Notes: a model not told the origin generated them from the letters alone. Shown: positions 7,471-15,782, counted from the first letter of the stretch. The stretch is DNA of 34,122 bases from Pseudomonadota bacterium (GCA_022567295.1 JADFHE010000034.1:1-34122); one strand, 5' to 3'. Numbers and translations: made by a program.

Positions 7471-10400
7471 TCGATTCCGTCTTGCGTCCACAGCGTGCGC
7501 ACCGGGTTGTTCTCAAAGCCCGGATCGAAGCACTCAACGCCCACGCAACCCAGCGGTGGCGGCATGCAATGTGGACCATTGCAGTTCGGATCATCGGGGC
7601 TCGGGAACAATATCGTCGGTGACGGCGCGATACCTCCCTGAGCCAGCGCGGTGGTTCGCGCTGCGTCACTATCGGCAGGCAAGAGCGAATCCGGATAGTC
7701 GACCGGATCGCCATTGACGACGCTGACCCGGTACAGGAAGTTTCTGCCCAGGGTGGGGTCACACACCGAATCCGAAGTCGCTACCGGCGAGAAGCCGACG
7801 AAGAAAACGGAATCGTCGAAGGTTGCCGAGTTGGCGAGAACCATCTGATCGGTGGGCATAGTGAACTTCCATCCGCGGTCCGCGGTGGTAATGACCGCTC
7901 CCAGCTGTCCGCTGACTTCAACCATATCGGCGGCCGTCGCTATGATGTAGGAGTCGTAATCGGCCTGCGACAATTGATTGAATACGTCCGGGTCACGCAG
8001 GGAATAGAATCGATCATTGGCAGTCGTGTTGAGCGGATGAGCCCGATAGCCGGATCCGATACTGACGGATATGTAGCGCCGGTTTTGCAGCGGAGCTCTA
8101 AATACGGCGACGTCGGGGGAATTATAAATCCTGGGCGGACCCTCGCCGGCCGGCGTCGTAACTCCTTCAAAACCGAATCGCGCGATGATTCCGCCGGTGA
8201 CCAAATTATCGGCAAGTTGTCCGGAGAAGATATCGAATCGCCATATTTGTCCACCGACGTCGGCAGCGTACATGCGATCAGCAAAACCATCGCCATTGAT
8301 ATCGATAGTCTTAATGCTTGTCGGAAATGCTCGCGTCATTTCACGACCCGGAAAATTAAGCGTCAGATTAGCCAGACTGTCCACACCGGCACGCCAGATC
8401 TTTGCTCCGGTCTTGAGGTCCAGCATATAAATGCCCGCTCCCTCAATATCGTCTTCGGTCGGTGTGAATTGCGCATCATGCACCGAGTTATAGCCCGCCC
8501 CGACTATGACCACCGCTTTGTTCGAATTCAGCCCTGGTTCTGTTGTGTCTACGCGCGCAATGACGGGCGCAGACCAGGTTTGCTCGAACTCAGGGAAGGT
8601 TACATTCCACAACAACCTGGGCGAGTTCTTGCTGGTTACGTCCAGCGCATAGTAACTTGCGCCACCGCGTCGCATGCCGAAAACGATGTAAATGAAATCG
8701 TTGACGCCGTCGATTTGTCCGTTTTGGTCTTCGTCGAATATAACCGGCGTGATACTACCGTCGATTCCGTATTGTTTGTATTTTCCGGACAAATCGCTGA
8801 AGAGACTGGCGAAATTTCTCAGCAGCTCTTTCGGCACAAACGCCCACAACTCGACGCCTGTGTCGGCATCAATTGCATGCAGATAACCGTCGTTGGTCGC
8901 GCTGAATACGATAACGTCGGCTGCGCCGGCCGTGCCGTAGTCAACCGCGGCCGGCTGTGCATGCAGAGGATCGCCCATGACGTATCGGGTAGTGGTTGTC
9001 GGATCATTGTCGACGTCGGCGATGTCTTCGCCTCTTGCCCAGCTAATTATTTCGGAGACCGTTGGTTCACCGCTGCTGCCCGTTAAGCCAAAATCGTCCA
9101 CGATGAAAGCACTGGCATTAAATTCCGTCAGCACATTGACACCCGCCGTAAGGTCCGCGCCGCCGCCGTTGTTTGTGAAAAGCCTGCGAGTAGCCGGGTC
9201 GGGCAACACATTTGCGGCTCCGCCTATTGTGACGTCACTGCCGTCTGCGGCGCCAACCGTCCAGAAACTCTTTGCGGTATTCGCAAGGAACCCGGTCGTC
9301 GTGTCAACCGCCGGCGCACCGAGCGCATCGGTAATCACGCCATCAACGATGCGATATTTCTTCAGGTTACCCGGCCAATGCGTCCCGAGCGACGATTGGA
9401 ATACCGACATGTACAGATCGTTCAGGTTCTGTGTCCGGTTGAACGCGTTTACGGCAACTGCCGGTGCTACGAACGTTAGCGATTGTTCGGTGATCTCATC
9501 GAAAATACTCAGCAGGGAAACCGCGAGATCCTCCGGATTGTCTGCGAGGAAGAACTCGCCGCCGGTAATCTCCGCCGTCTCCTTCATCCGGGCCAACGAA
9601 TCCAGAGGTGACAGGAAACCGACGCCGAATGTTCTGACATTCTGCAGCCCGGGGGTAACGGGATCGATGTCGTGATTGAACAGGTATTCGGAAATATCGT
9701 CAAGACAATCTCCCTCTGCGACATAGTCGTCGCAAGTCGTTCTGCCCAACGCGGCCTCCCACCCCGGCAAGGTCGGCGCAAGAAGCAGAGCGCCGGCGTC
9801 ATTTTTGGGCAGCGAGTCGGTCAACAGGACGTTGAAATTGCGGGAACAAGCGCCCCCAGCTGCCGTAGGTGCTTTGTAGATCTCCGGAACCAGCGACGAC
9901 AGGGCATCCGGATCCGTCTTGGTTACACCATAATGCACAGGAAGTCCCTGCCAATATAGTGCGGACTCGTAGAGTGTTTCGGAGAGTGGCGTATTACCAA
10001 CGGCGGTAATCGAGTCGAGCGTGCTGTATAAATCTGCCCGACTGGCGTCGAGATCCTGCATGGCATGGGTGACAATTCCGCCTTCATTATTGTTGAACTC
10101 CATGAGGCTGAGATTGACGTTATCGTAGGCACCGAGCACTTTCTTCATTATGCTCTTTACAATATCAATGCGTTTGATATCGGCCTCTGGTGGATTGGCG
10201 CGCCAGTTCAGATAGTTTCCGGAGTACAACGTATAAGACTGGTTTGTCGGAGAGCTTTCCCAGTCAATTTCCTGGTTGGAATTGCTCGAATACAAGGGCT
10301 GGCTCTTACCAAACCTGGCGTAAACCAAGCCGGCCGTGCCGTCACCGTGAATGCCCGAGTCTGCCGCGCATTCGACAGTACTAGTCGTAAAATCAGAAGC

Positions 10401-10814
10401 ACCGGTTGAGGCCTTGAGGTCTTGCCATTTGGGCCCGTTCAATCGGTATTGCGCTACCACGCCCGTATAGCTGCCGACGGCATTCAACTGGCCTGCGGCT
10501 GAGGCGCAGACGAAGCTCGTGTTGACGATCTCTCGCTTGGAAGTACAAGCGGGTGGAGTTCCCGCGTCGCTCCAATAGAAACTATCCGAAATACAAGTAC
10601 CAGGATACAGCAGCGCACTGTCGTAAAAGGCGATCGTATGCTCGAGCGTATTCATGCTGCCCGAGGTATCCAGAATAAAATTGACGTTCGGTTTGTCACT
10701 CGACTGTGCGCTCGTCAGCAACAATTCCGTGTCGTCGGCCAGCGCAGGTGTAACTGTGACAACTGCCAGTGCCAGCGGTACGCTGAGGCAGGCCAGTCTT
10801 CGCATGATAGTCAT
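7467..10814 (-). CDS. pilY1: PilY1, type IV pilus tip-associated protein with vWA domain
   Basis: A complete 1115-residue protein. A Sec signal peptide ends near ALA-DD at residues 24-28. A von Willebrand A domain follows, with the metal-site motif DTSGSM at residues 49-54, GNTPLSETL and LLTDS. The C-terminal half is the PilY1 beta-propeller: NDGYLHAIDADTGVELWAFV, FGMRRGGASYYALDVT, and the calcium loop DINGDGFAD near residues 838-846. In Pseudomonas and relatives PilY1 acts with the minor pilins to prime pilus assembly and takes part in adhesion and surface sensing. Length is close to the well-studied PilY1. It overlaps pilE by 4 bases and starts 15 bases after the small gene upstream. Confidence 0.94.
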   Translation of the reverse strand: MTIMRRLACLSVPLALAVVTVTPALADDTELLLTSAQSSDKPNVNFILDTSGSMNTLEHTIAFYDSALLYPGTCISDSFYWSDAGTPPACTSKREIVNTSFVCASAAGQLNAVGSYTGVVAQYRLNGPKWQDLKASTGASDFTTSTVECAADSGIHGDGTAGLVYARFGKSQPLYSSNSNQEIDWESSPTNQSYTLYSGNYLNWRANPPEADIKRIDIVKSIMKKVLGAYDNVNLSLMEFNNNEGGIVTHAMQDLDASRADLYSTLDSITAVGNTPLSETLYESALYWQGLPVHYGVTKTDPDALSSLVPEIYKAPTAAGGACSRNFNVLLTDSLPKNDAGALLLAPTLPGWEAALGRTTCDDYVAEGDCLDDISEYLFNHDIDPVTPGLQNVRTFGVGFLSPLDSLARMKETAEITGGEFFLADNPEDLAVSLLSIFDEITEQSLTFVAPAVAVNAFNRTQNLNDLYMSVFQSSLGTHWPGNLKKYRIVDGVITDALGAPAVDTTTGFLANTAKSFWTVGAADGSDVTIGGAANVLPDPATRRLFTNNGGGADLTAGVNVLTEFNASAFIVDDFGLTGSSGEPTVSEIISWARGEDIADVDNDPTTTTRYVMGDPLHAQPAAVDYGTAGAADVIVFSATNDGYLHAIDADTGVELWAFVPKELLRNFASLFSDLSGKYKQYGIDGSITPVIFDEDQNGQIDGVNDFIYIVFGMRRGGASYYALDVTSKNSPRLLWNVTFPEFEQTWSAPVIARVDTTEPGLNSNKAVVIVGAGYNSVHDAQFTPTEDDIEGAGIYMLDLKTGAKIWRAGVDSLANLTLNFPGREMTRAFPTSIKTIDINGDGFADRMYAADVGGQIWRFDIFSGQLADNLVTGGIIARFGFEGVTTPAGEGPPRIYNSPDVAVFRAPLQNRRYISVSIGSGYRAHPLNTTANDRFYSLRDPDVFNQLSQADYDSYIIATAADMVEVSGQLGAVITTADRGWKFTMPTDQMVLANSATFDDSVFFVGFSPVATSDSVCDPTLGRNFLYRVSVVNGDPVDYPDSLLPADSDAARTTALAQGGIAPSPTILFPSPDDPNCNGPHCMPPPLGCVGVECFDPGFENNPVRTLWTQDGIE

Positions 10815-10829
10815 GATCCCAAATTCCTT

Positions 10830-11168
10830 TTACTTGACGACGTGCACGGCGACGATCGAATCCGATGCCAAATGGTGAATGACGGTGGCGATGTTGGACT
10901 TTTTATCGACGATCGAACTGACCGCCTTTTTGAAATCCGCAAGAGAAACGTCCCGATTATTCAACAAGTAACGTGTGTCGGTGGTAACCCGAACCGTTTG
11001 CATTTCGCAGATGTCGCAGTCCTTGAACGACACACTGCCGACCACGTTACCCGGTAAGCGCAGGCCGTCTACGGCGATCTCGTACGCCTGACTAATAATG
11101 TAGTTCTCCGCCGACGCGGCGAAGCTCACGGTCGCCAGTGCAGCGATGAAGAGAGTTTTGATACGCAT
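10830..11168 (-). CDS. Small exported CxxC protein between pilX and pilY1
   Basis: A 112-residue protein not recognised as a named family. It has a Sec signal peptide (MRIKTLFIAALATVSFAASA, cleavage before ENY) and a CDIC motif near the middle, followed by a mixed alpha/beta stretch with no membrane segment. The ATG at 11168 is preceded by a GGAG ribosome-binding site with good spacing. Its place in the minor-pilin operon, immediately upstream of pilY1, suggests a periplasmic helper in PilY1 folding, export or assembly. Pseudomonas has a similarly small PilY2, but there it lies after pilY1; I cannot claim homology. The CxxC could be redox-active or metal-binding. Confidence 0.8.
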   Translation of the reverse strand: MRIKTLFIAALATVSFAASAENYIISQAYEIAVDGLRLPGNVVGSVSFKDCDICEMQTVRVTTDTRYLLNNRDVSLADFKKAVSSIVDKKSNIATVIHHLASDSIVAVHVVK

Positions 11169-11209
11169 TGAAGTCACTCCAATTCTTTCGTGTTGTCCAT
11201 TCGCTCGGG

Positions 11210-11689
11210 TCATAGCGTCGGCGATCCAGGGCCAACGATATAAAAAGCTTGTGTGTGAACGGCAGATGCGTCGCGGTCAGTGACATTTCCGGGCGACATA
11301 CGATACTCCGCCTGAGACGTCGCGAGAAAATGGTACGCAGCGATGCCGCTGCCAGATCCAAGACTAAAGGCTCGGTCAGGTACCAGCGTCGCTTCCTCAT
11401 AATGGATCGTTACTGATATGACTTCGTATGTTGTGGCGGGTGGCGTCACGACAATATCGGCTACCGTGCTATAAAAACCTTGCGCCATTGCGTTCTCAAG
11501 ACCCGTTTCGGCGGCCTGAAACGCGTTCTCATAGGTCTGGTCGTTACGTGCTAAAGCCAATTCCGTCGTCGCCGTGTTCATGCCCGATACGGCCAGTACC
11601 GTAATGACGACGAGCAGGAGCAGGCCGACAATCAGCACCGCGCCCTGCTGGCGTTCCCGGTTCATTATTGCTTGAAAATTCGTTTTCAT
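11210..11689 (-). CDS. pilX: Minor pilin PilX
   Basis: About 159 residues with the PilX N-terminal signature QQGAVLIVGLLLLVVITVLA followed by ENAFQAAETGLENA. Like other PilX/GspK-type minor pilins it has Val, not Glu, at position +5 after the leader glycine. PilX is part of the priming complex (PilV, PilW, PilX, FimU) that starts pilus assembly and recruits PilY1. I chose the ATG at 11689 because GAGAA lies 7-8 bases upstream. An alternative ATG at 11707 overlaps the pilW stop as ATGA and would add six residues. Confidence 0.88.
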   Translation of the reverse strand: MKTNFQAIMNRERQQGAVLIVGLLLLVVITVLAVSGMNTATTELALARNDQTYENAFQAAETGLENAMAQGFYSTVADIVVTPPATTYEVISVTIHYEEATLVPDRAFSLGSGSGIAAYHFLATSQAEYRMSPGNVTDRDASAVHTQAFYIVGPGSPTL

Positions 11690-11703
11690 AATTATTCTCA
11701 AAA

Positions 11704-12663
11704 TCATGTTCTTGCGTTGCGTAGCAGTATCGTTTTTGAAACCTGCATACGCCGGAAACTATCGTTTTGTACGCCCAGGTCGATATCTCCAGGCTCATAG
11801 TCGTTACTATCCCGGATGCCCGCTTCAATGCCCACGCTGCGAACTATGAGCCAGACACGCGCCGTTATGACGCGTGCGCCAGGAATGTAGCCGACAGCGT
11901 TCGGGTTATAAATCGGGTCACCCGGATTAACGTATCGATCGACCGTGTTGTCCTGGTCGACGTCGACTCCGAGTTGTAGCTGCAGGTTTTCAACGCCGGG
12001 GGCGACTTCCTCATCGACGATCCTCGGTCCGCCGGCACCACCGCCGATTAATCGGTGGCGGCGTAAAGTAGGTACGCCATTGATGAGTGTGGATGACGGC
12101 GACACGTAATAACTGGTCACAATCAGATTGTGGGTTGCCGAGTTGACGGGGGTATACCCGGCTGGAATCGCGCCATCGGCGAATATCTGTCCCTGAATTC
12201 TGGTGGTCTGTATCTGCAGGCGGCCGGCCTCGAGCGGAACCGCGTTAACGCTGGCACGCCGAATCGTAATGACATCCGAGTTCGCCTGACTCCCACCCGT
12301 CGCGGCACAGGCCAACGTGTACGCATTATTGCTGCCGTCAATGGGCAAGGCGAGATCCAGAGTCCAGTTCACTGCGCAGTCCGTGGCCGGCAGCGGGACA
12401 CCCGAGGGATTCGGATCGCCATTTAAAGCGCGACCTTCAACGGACAGGCCGCGACTGTTCCGGCCCCAGTTACTGGCCATGCGCAAATCCGCCTCGATCG
12501 TATCCATCGCAAATTGTGCCGTTTCCTGTACACGAGCTATCGACTCGTTAACGACAAAAGCCTGGCGGCTCTGGCTGTATATCTGCACGGCACCGATCAT
12601 CAGGAACGAGCCGATAGCCAAAGCGACCATGAGTTCGATAAGCGTAATACCGTTTTGTCGCAT
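11704..12663 (-). CDS. pilW: Minor pilin PilW
   Basis: A 319-residue prepilin-like protein. The leader MRQNG is followed by ITLIELMVALAIGSFLMIGA, with Glu at +5, and by a long beta-rich C-terminal domain typical of PilW. The ATG at 12663 is preferred because the cleavage site then follows a normal short leader, and GAGGG lies about 9 bases upstream. A TTG at 12678 overlapping the pilV stop is possible. The gene sits between pilV and pilX in the conserved fimT-fimU-pilV-pilW-pilX-pilY1-pilE order. PilW with PilV, PilX and FimU caps the growing pilus. Confidence 0.92.
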   Translation of the reverse strand: MRQNGITLIELMVALAIGSFLMIGAVQIYSQSRQAFVVNESIARVQETAQFAMDTIEADLRMASNWGRNSRGLSVEGRALNGDPNPSGVPLPATDCAVNWTLDLALPIDGSNNAYTLACAATGGSQANSDVITIRRASVNAVPLEAGRLQIQTTRIQGQIFADGAIPAGYTPVNSATHNLIVTSYYVSPSSTLINGVPTLRRHRLIGGGAGGPRIVDEEVAPGVENLQLQLGVDVDQDNTVDRYVNPGDPIYNPNAVGYIPGARVITARVWLIVRSVGIEAGIRDSNDYEPGDIDLGVQNDSFRRMQVSKTILLRNART

Positions 12664-12674
12664 GCCTAAGGCCC

Positions 12675-13121
12675 TCAAAATCCGAGTACCGGGATTGTGA
12701 TTATGTATGTCGGAGTTTCACCGGGCTCGGTCCAGCTGACCGTAATCTGATACGTTGGCGGCACGACGCCGTTGTTGAAAACGATCGCCACGTCGCCAGT
12801 AGGGAGCGCACCAGCCGCCTGATTTTTCCACAGCAGTATGTCGGTCGACGCCATCTGAACGGGGTTGCAGTCAATGCCACCGGCTATGCAATTGTTATCC
12901 GCGCCGACTGCCGCTGTGTAGGCAATTCCCGCTGTCGGGTTCGCACGAATGCGATCTGCCACATCACCCGCGATCGTGACGGCGTGATGTCGAAACATTG
13001 ATGTTCGTCCGGCCTGCAGGCTTTGTACATACAGTCCGGCAATACCGAGCATGCCGACCGACATGACGACCAGCGCGATCAGCACCTCGACTAATGAGAA
13101 CCCTGTATTCCTTGCTTTCAT
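12675..13121 (-). CDS. pilV: Minor pilin PilV
   Basis: A 148-residue prepilin. After MKARNTG comes FSLVEVLIALVVMSVGMLGI, the PilV N-terminal signature with Glu at +5, then AGLYVQSLQAG and RIRANP, which are typical of PilV. Cysteines in NNCIAGGIDCN may form a disulfide. It begins 3 bases after the upstream fimU-like gene and ends inside the pilW leader region, so translation is tightly linked. Confidence 0.92.
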   Translation of the reverse strand: MKARNTGFSLVEVLIALVVMSVGMLGIAGLYVQSLQAGRTSMFRHHAVTIAGDVADRIRANPTAGIAYTAAVGADNNCIAGGIDCNPVQMASTDILLWKNQAAGALPTGDVAIVFNNGVVPPTYQITVSWTEPGETPTYIITIPVLGF

Positions 13122-13124
13122 TTC

Positions 13125-13709
13125 TTAGCATCCACCGTGGAAGGCTATCTGCGCCTCGTCAGCGAGCACGGTTGCACGGCCCAACGGCGTAACAACGAGA
13201 ACACGCGCAGCCGATTTGCCGCCGCTGCCTCGGATGTTACCGCGCTCGTCGCAGATCACCGCGGTCGAAACCGGTGGTGTTCCCGTTACATTGCCGCGAC
13301 CGAGCCCAGTCGAGGCAAACGAGAAATAGTCGTCCGGGCCGGTGGTATTGATAACGATGCCCTCTGCTACGGGAGGAAATCGTCTCAAGATCGGCTCGCC
13401 GGCATCAACCACGATGTCACCGTCACGGTCTTCGAAAACGATCCAGCCCGCTTCCAGTTCGCCGCCGCAGGTGGGAATGGCCGCCATGGAGTCAGCGCTG
13501 GCACAAATCGTAATACTGGTTTTCGCGCGCGCGGCTTCGCTTCGCGCCAGATGAAAGCTGGAGTGAAGGTCGTTCGCCGTGCTGGTCATGCGGCTGCTCT
13601 GCCGGAATGACGCCATATTCGGCACCCCGATCGCCAACACAACACCGATGATCATCATCGTGGTCAGAAGCTCGTAAAGCGTAAAGCCCGTCTGGTTTCT
13701 TGGATTCAT
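13125..13709 (-). CDS. fimU: GspH/FimT-domain minor pilin, FimU-like
   Basis: A 194-residue prepilin starting MNPRNQTG, then FTLYELLTTMMIIGVVLAIG with Glu at +5. The GspH/FimT domain follows: LARSEAARAKTSITICAS, GWIVFEDRDGD and a conserved cysteine pair. Near the C-terminus it has LGRATVLAD instead of the GRxR motif seen in the neighbouring FimT, so this copy looks like the structural FimU type and not the DNA-binding type. The ATG at 13709 is chosen for leader length. A 99-base gap separates it from fimT, in which I see no convincing promoter. Confidence 0.87.
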   Translation of the reverse strand: MNPRNQTGFTLYELLTTMMIIGVVLAIGVPNMASFRQSSRMTSTANDLHSSFHLARSEAARAKTSITICASADSMAAIPTCGGELEAGWIVFEDRDGDIVVDAGEPILRRFPPVAEGIVINTTGPDDYFSFASTGLGRGNVTGTPPVSTAVICDERGNIRGSGGKSAARVLVVTPLGRATVLADEAQIAFHGGC

Positions 13710-13808
13710 GCTGTCTACTATAAATCGTTGCTTCCACACCCGTCCCAGCAACCGACAAGCGGCGCCGTACCACCGATAAACGGTCGAATTTGGGGCGCGC
13801 TTTTTTAC

Positions 13809-14342
13809 TTAATCCACACATGAATAGAGCTCACCATTGGTCTTGTGACGTGCGACACGCGGACGACCGGTATAGCTAACTACAAGGGCCTTGGGCACAA
13901 TGCGGTCTTTTGGGTCGCAGAACACAAAAGTGCCATTTGTCGCCCGGAGAAACGTTGCTCTGAGCGTAAACCCCTTGCGATTGGCGGAAATCTGAACATT
14001 GTCCCCGACACGGTGCTGGAGCAGCAGCGGTTCGCCGGCATCGAGGCGCGGCGGCGAGTCCCGATCCTTGTTTTCGAATAGCAGCCAGCCGCTCGACCAG
14101 TCCTCGCTGGGTGAGCAAGTACGGCCGTCCAGACTCGGGCAAAGCGAGACCACTTTGCGTCGCATAATGGATTCTTTCCGCGCCTGGTGGACGGCGTGGA
14201 AAAGGGCATCTATTTCTACGCGCTGTCGCTGCCGCGCCAAGCTGTTGGAAAACGAGGGAATTGCGATGCTCGTAATGATGGCGACCAGGACCAGCGTCAA
14301 CAGCAGTTCGTAGAGCGTAAATCCTTGATTTCGAATGGTCAC
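13809..14342 (-). CDS. fimT: GspH-domain minor pilin FimT with GRxR motif
   Basis: A 177-residue prepilin, first gene of the minor-pilin operon. The start is GTG at 14342: GAGGAG lies 6-7 bases upstream and gives a short VTIRNQG leader before FTLYELLLTLVLVAIITSIA (Glu at +5). An ATG at 14366 would lengthen the leader by eight residues. The GspH domain shows ARKESIMRRKVVSLCPS and GWLLFENKDRD. Near the C-terminus is SYTGRPRVAR, containing a GRxR motif. In Legionella and other gammaproteobacteria FimT uses this motif to bind DNA during natural transformation, so this copy is a candidate DNA-uptake pilin. Confidence 0.88.
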   Translation of the reverse strand: MTIRNQGFTLYELLLTLVLVAIITSIAIPSFSNSLARQRQRVEIDALFHAVHQARKESIMRRKVVSLCPSLDGRTCSPSEDWSSGWLLFENKDRDSPPRLDAGEPLLLQHRVGDNVQISANRKGFTLRATFLRATNGTFVFCDPKDRIVPKALVVSYTGRPRVARHKTNGELYSCVD

Positions 14343-14499
14343 TGTGAGCTCCTCGTCGCGGATCATTTTGCCCTCGGGGTGCAGACGATGGCTCTGTTAG
14401 AATCAGGGCGGAATGCACTAAAAAGACGGGGAAGTCGCGTATGTCGCGTTCTGAAATTCTGGCAAGGTATCGAAGGCGACCCTCTATAACTCTTTGAAT

Positions 14500-14601
14500 T
14501 TATTTGCAGAACGCGGCCTCATTAAAGAGTGCCTGGAGATCAATGGTCTGCCCGAATTTCCCGAGGGCACCCGATGCGAGGGCGTCGAGCTCTTCATCCA
14601 T
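14500..14601 (-). CDS. Doubtful small reading frame, possibly a gene remnant
   Basis: 33 codons from ATG 14601 to TAA 14500. The frame stays open further upstream to about 14671 without another start. The residues (for example LDALASGALGKFGQTIDLQA) look protein-like and not random, so this could be the tail of a decayed gene. There is no clear ribosome-binding site and I do not recognise a family. The frame overlaps the tRNA promoter on the opposite strand. Confidence 0.2.
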   Translation of the reverse strand: MDEELDALASGALGKFGQTIDLQALFNEAAFCK

Positions 14602-14635
14602 GTGCGCAGCGTCGCCGAATAATTTACAAAACCCC

Positions 14636-14664
14636 TTTTCGAGCGCTGGCCACGAGGCTATACT
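14636..14664 (+). promoter_or_regulatory. Probable promoter of tRNA-Thr
   Basis: TATACT at 14659-14664 is a good -10, followed by a GCGCGCC discriminator typical of stringently controlled stable-RNA promoters, 18 bases before the tRNA. The -35 (TTTTCG, 17 bases upstream) is weak. Confidence 0.5.
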
Positions 14665-14681
14665 GCGCGCCGCTTACCTGT

Positions 14682-14757
14682 GCCGGATTAGCTCAGTTGG
14701 TAGAGCACAGCTTTCGTAAAGCTGGGGTCAGGTGTTCGAATCACCTATCCGGCACCA
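14682..14757 (+). tRNA. tRNA-Thr (anticodon CGT)
   Basis: A full 76-base cloverleaf. The acceptor GCCGGAT pairs with ATCCGGC, the D stem is GCTC/GAGC, the anticodon stem CAGCT/AGCTG closes the loop TTCGTAA with CGT at 14715-14717, and the T arm GGTGTTCGAATCACC is regular. The CCA end is encoded. It reads ACG codons. There is no tandem copy and no integrated element next to it. Confidence 0.96.
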
Positions 14758-14767
14758 TTTCAACCGC

Positions 14768-15460
14768 CTAGTTGATTGTTCTAAATACCAGGTCGAAGTT
14801 CGTGCGTTCCGAAAACTCGTTATTCAGTGAGACAACAGCGCTGTACTCTGTCCAATGAGCGACCTCAATCGGTCCTAAATCGAACGGTACCAGGCCCATT
14901 TTGGTGACGAGCTCTGCTACTTTTTCTTTTGCCGCTTTATCGTTGCCGACGATCGGAACGTACAATGGTCCGTCGGAATCTTCCGGGGCGATCATCTGCT
15001 GCCATGAGATCGTGTTAAATGCTTTTACGACTTTGGCGTCGGGTGCGGCCGCCTGAACGATCTCGCCATTCGATGTTTCTACACCGAACGAAAACTTCAA
15101 TGGCTCTTCCATGACGAGCGGGTTCGTTGCATCAATAATGATTTTGCCGGACAGGTCACCGAGGCCGAGGACAACTTCTTCGACGACCATGCCGGGCACC
15201 GCAAGCACTATGATCCGGGCGTTGGCAGAAGCCTCGGCCGGTGTCGATGTTGAGGCATTGCCTTTGGTTTTGCCGGCCAGGTCCAGTGCTTTCAGTCCCA
15301 GCGGGCTGCGAGAACCGTAAATTATTGTGTGACCCTGCAGCGCTAGCTCAGTACCCAGTGCGGCGCCGACATTACCCGTGCCAATGACAGCGATTGTTTC
15401 GGCCATCGCAGGTGCGGCAATAACCAGCGCTAACAAGACACAGTGTTTGCGAGTGATCAT
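14768..15460 (-). CDS. Exported NADP-dependent, F420-reductase-like oxidoreductase
   Basis: A 230-residue protein of the NADPH-dependent F420 reductase/NADP oxidoreductase coenzyme-F420 fold. The Rossmann motif is AVIGTGNVGAALG (GTGNVG at 27-32), followed by YGSRSP (phosphate-recognition loop), LAVPGMVVEEV, IIDATNP and KAFNTISW, all typical of the family. Unusually, the Rossmann domain is preceded by a clear Sec-type signal peptide, MITRKHCVLLALVIAAPAMA, with an Ala-x-Ala-type cleavage site. A GAGGT ribosome-binding site supports the ATG at 15460, so the signal is part of the protein. This predicts a periplasmic location, odd for an NAD(P)-dependent enzyme. Substrate unknown. It stands alone, convergent with the tRNA. 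Confidence 0.85.
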   Translation of the reverse strand: MITRKHCVLLALVIAAPAMAETIAVIGTGNVGAALGTELALQGHTIIYGSRSPLGLKALDLAGKTKGNASTSTPAEASANARIIVLAVPGMVVEEVVLGLGDLSGKIIIDATNPLVMEEPLKFSFGVETSNGEIVQAAAPDAKVVKAFNTISWQQMIAPEDSDGPLYVPIVGNDKAAKEKVAELVTKMGLVPFDLGPIEVAHWTEYSAVVSLNNEFSERTNFDLVFRTIN

Positions 15461-15782
15461 GATGTTGTACCTCGTGTATTTTCGACCCTGGCGATAACGC
15501 CGTGAGCTATCTCGACCCGGTAAAAAGACTCACAGAGTCAAACACCTACATCGCTATTGAGCGGATGCAAGGAGTATAGACAGGTTCGCCTCGAGGTTGG
15601 CGAATTAGTCCTTTCTTTTCTCGCGCGATCTGGTACAGTGCGCTCCGTTCTGGCGCACCTCGGTCTGCGCCGCACTCTCCAACCCTGCGATCTTGCACGC
15701 TTGGAGTCACTTATTAAATTCCAGCCTGGACCGAACCGCACGTCGCCAGACGCGTCGGATCAGGCGACCCGGAGAAAAATCA
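15461..15782. other. Divergent spacer upstream of rhlE
   Basis: 322 bases without a gene. It contains a possible extended -10 promoter (TGGTACAGT at 15631-15639, with CTTTCT 17 bases upstream of the hexamer) and a short hairpin, GGCGCA/TGCGCC, in the region that would be the rhlE leader. A weaker TTGCAC/TAAATT pair lies at 15693-15720. If the first promoter is used, the rhlE leader is about 140 bases long, as is common for cold-induced helicases. Confidence 0.35.

Larger units (their letters stand above)
14343..14681. other. Spacer between fimT and tRNA-Thr
   Basis: 339 bases without a clear gene. It must hold the promoter of the leftward minor-pilin operon, but I find no good -35/-10 pair. 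It also holds a doubtful small reading frame (14500-14601, minus) and the rightward tRNA promoter. Confidence 0.5.

Noticed and set aside
7974-9086. 370-codon plus-strand reading frame
   Set aside because: It lies fully inside pilY1 on the opposite strand, has no protein-family features and no ribosome-binding site.
14682-14757. tRNA-Thr as an integration site
   Set aside because: No integrase, no repeat of the tRNA 3' end and no foreign-looking genes follow it.
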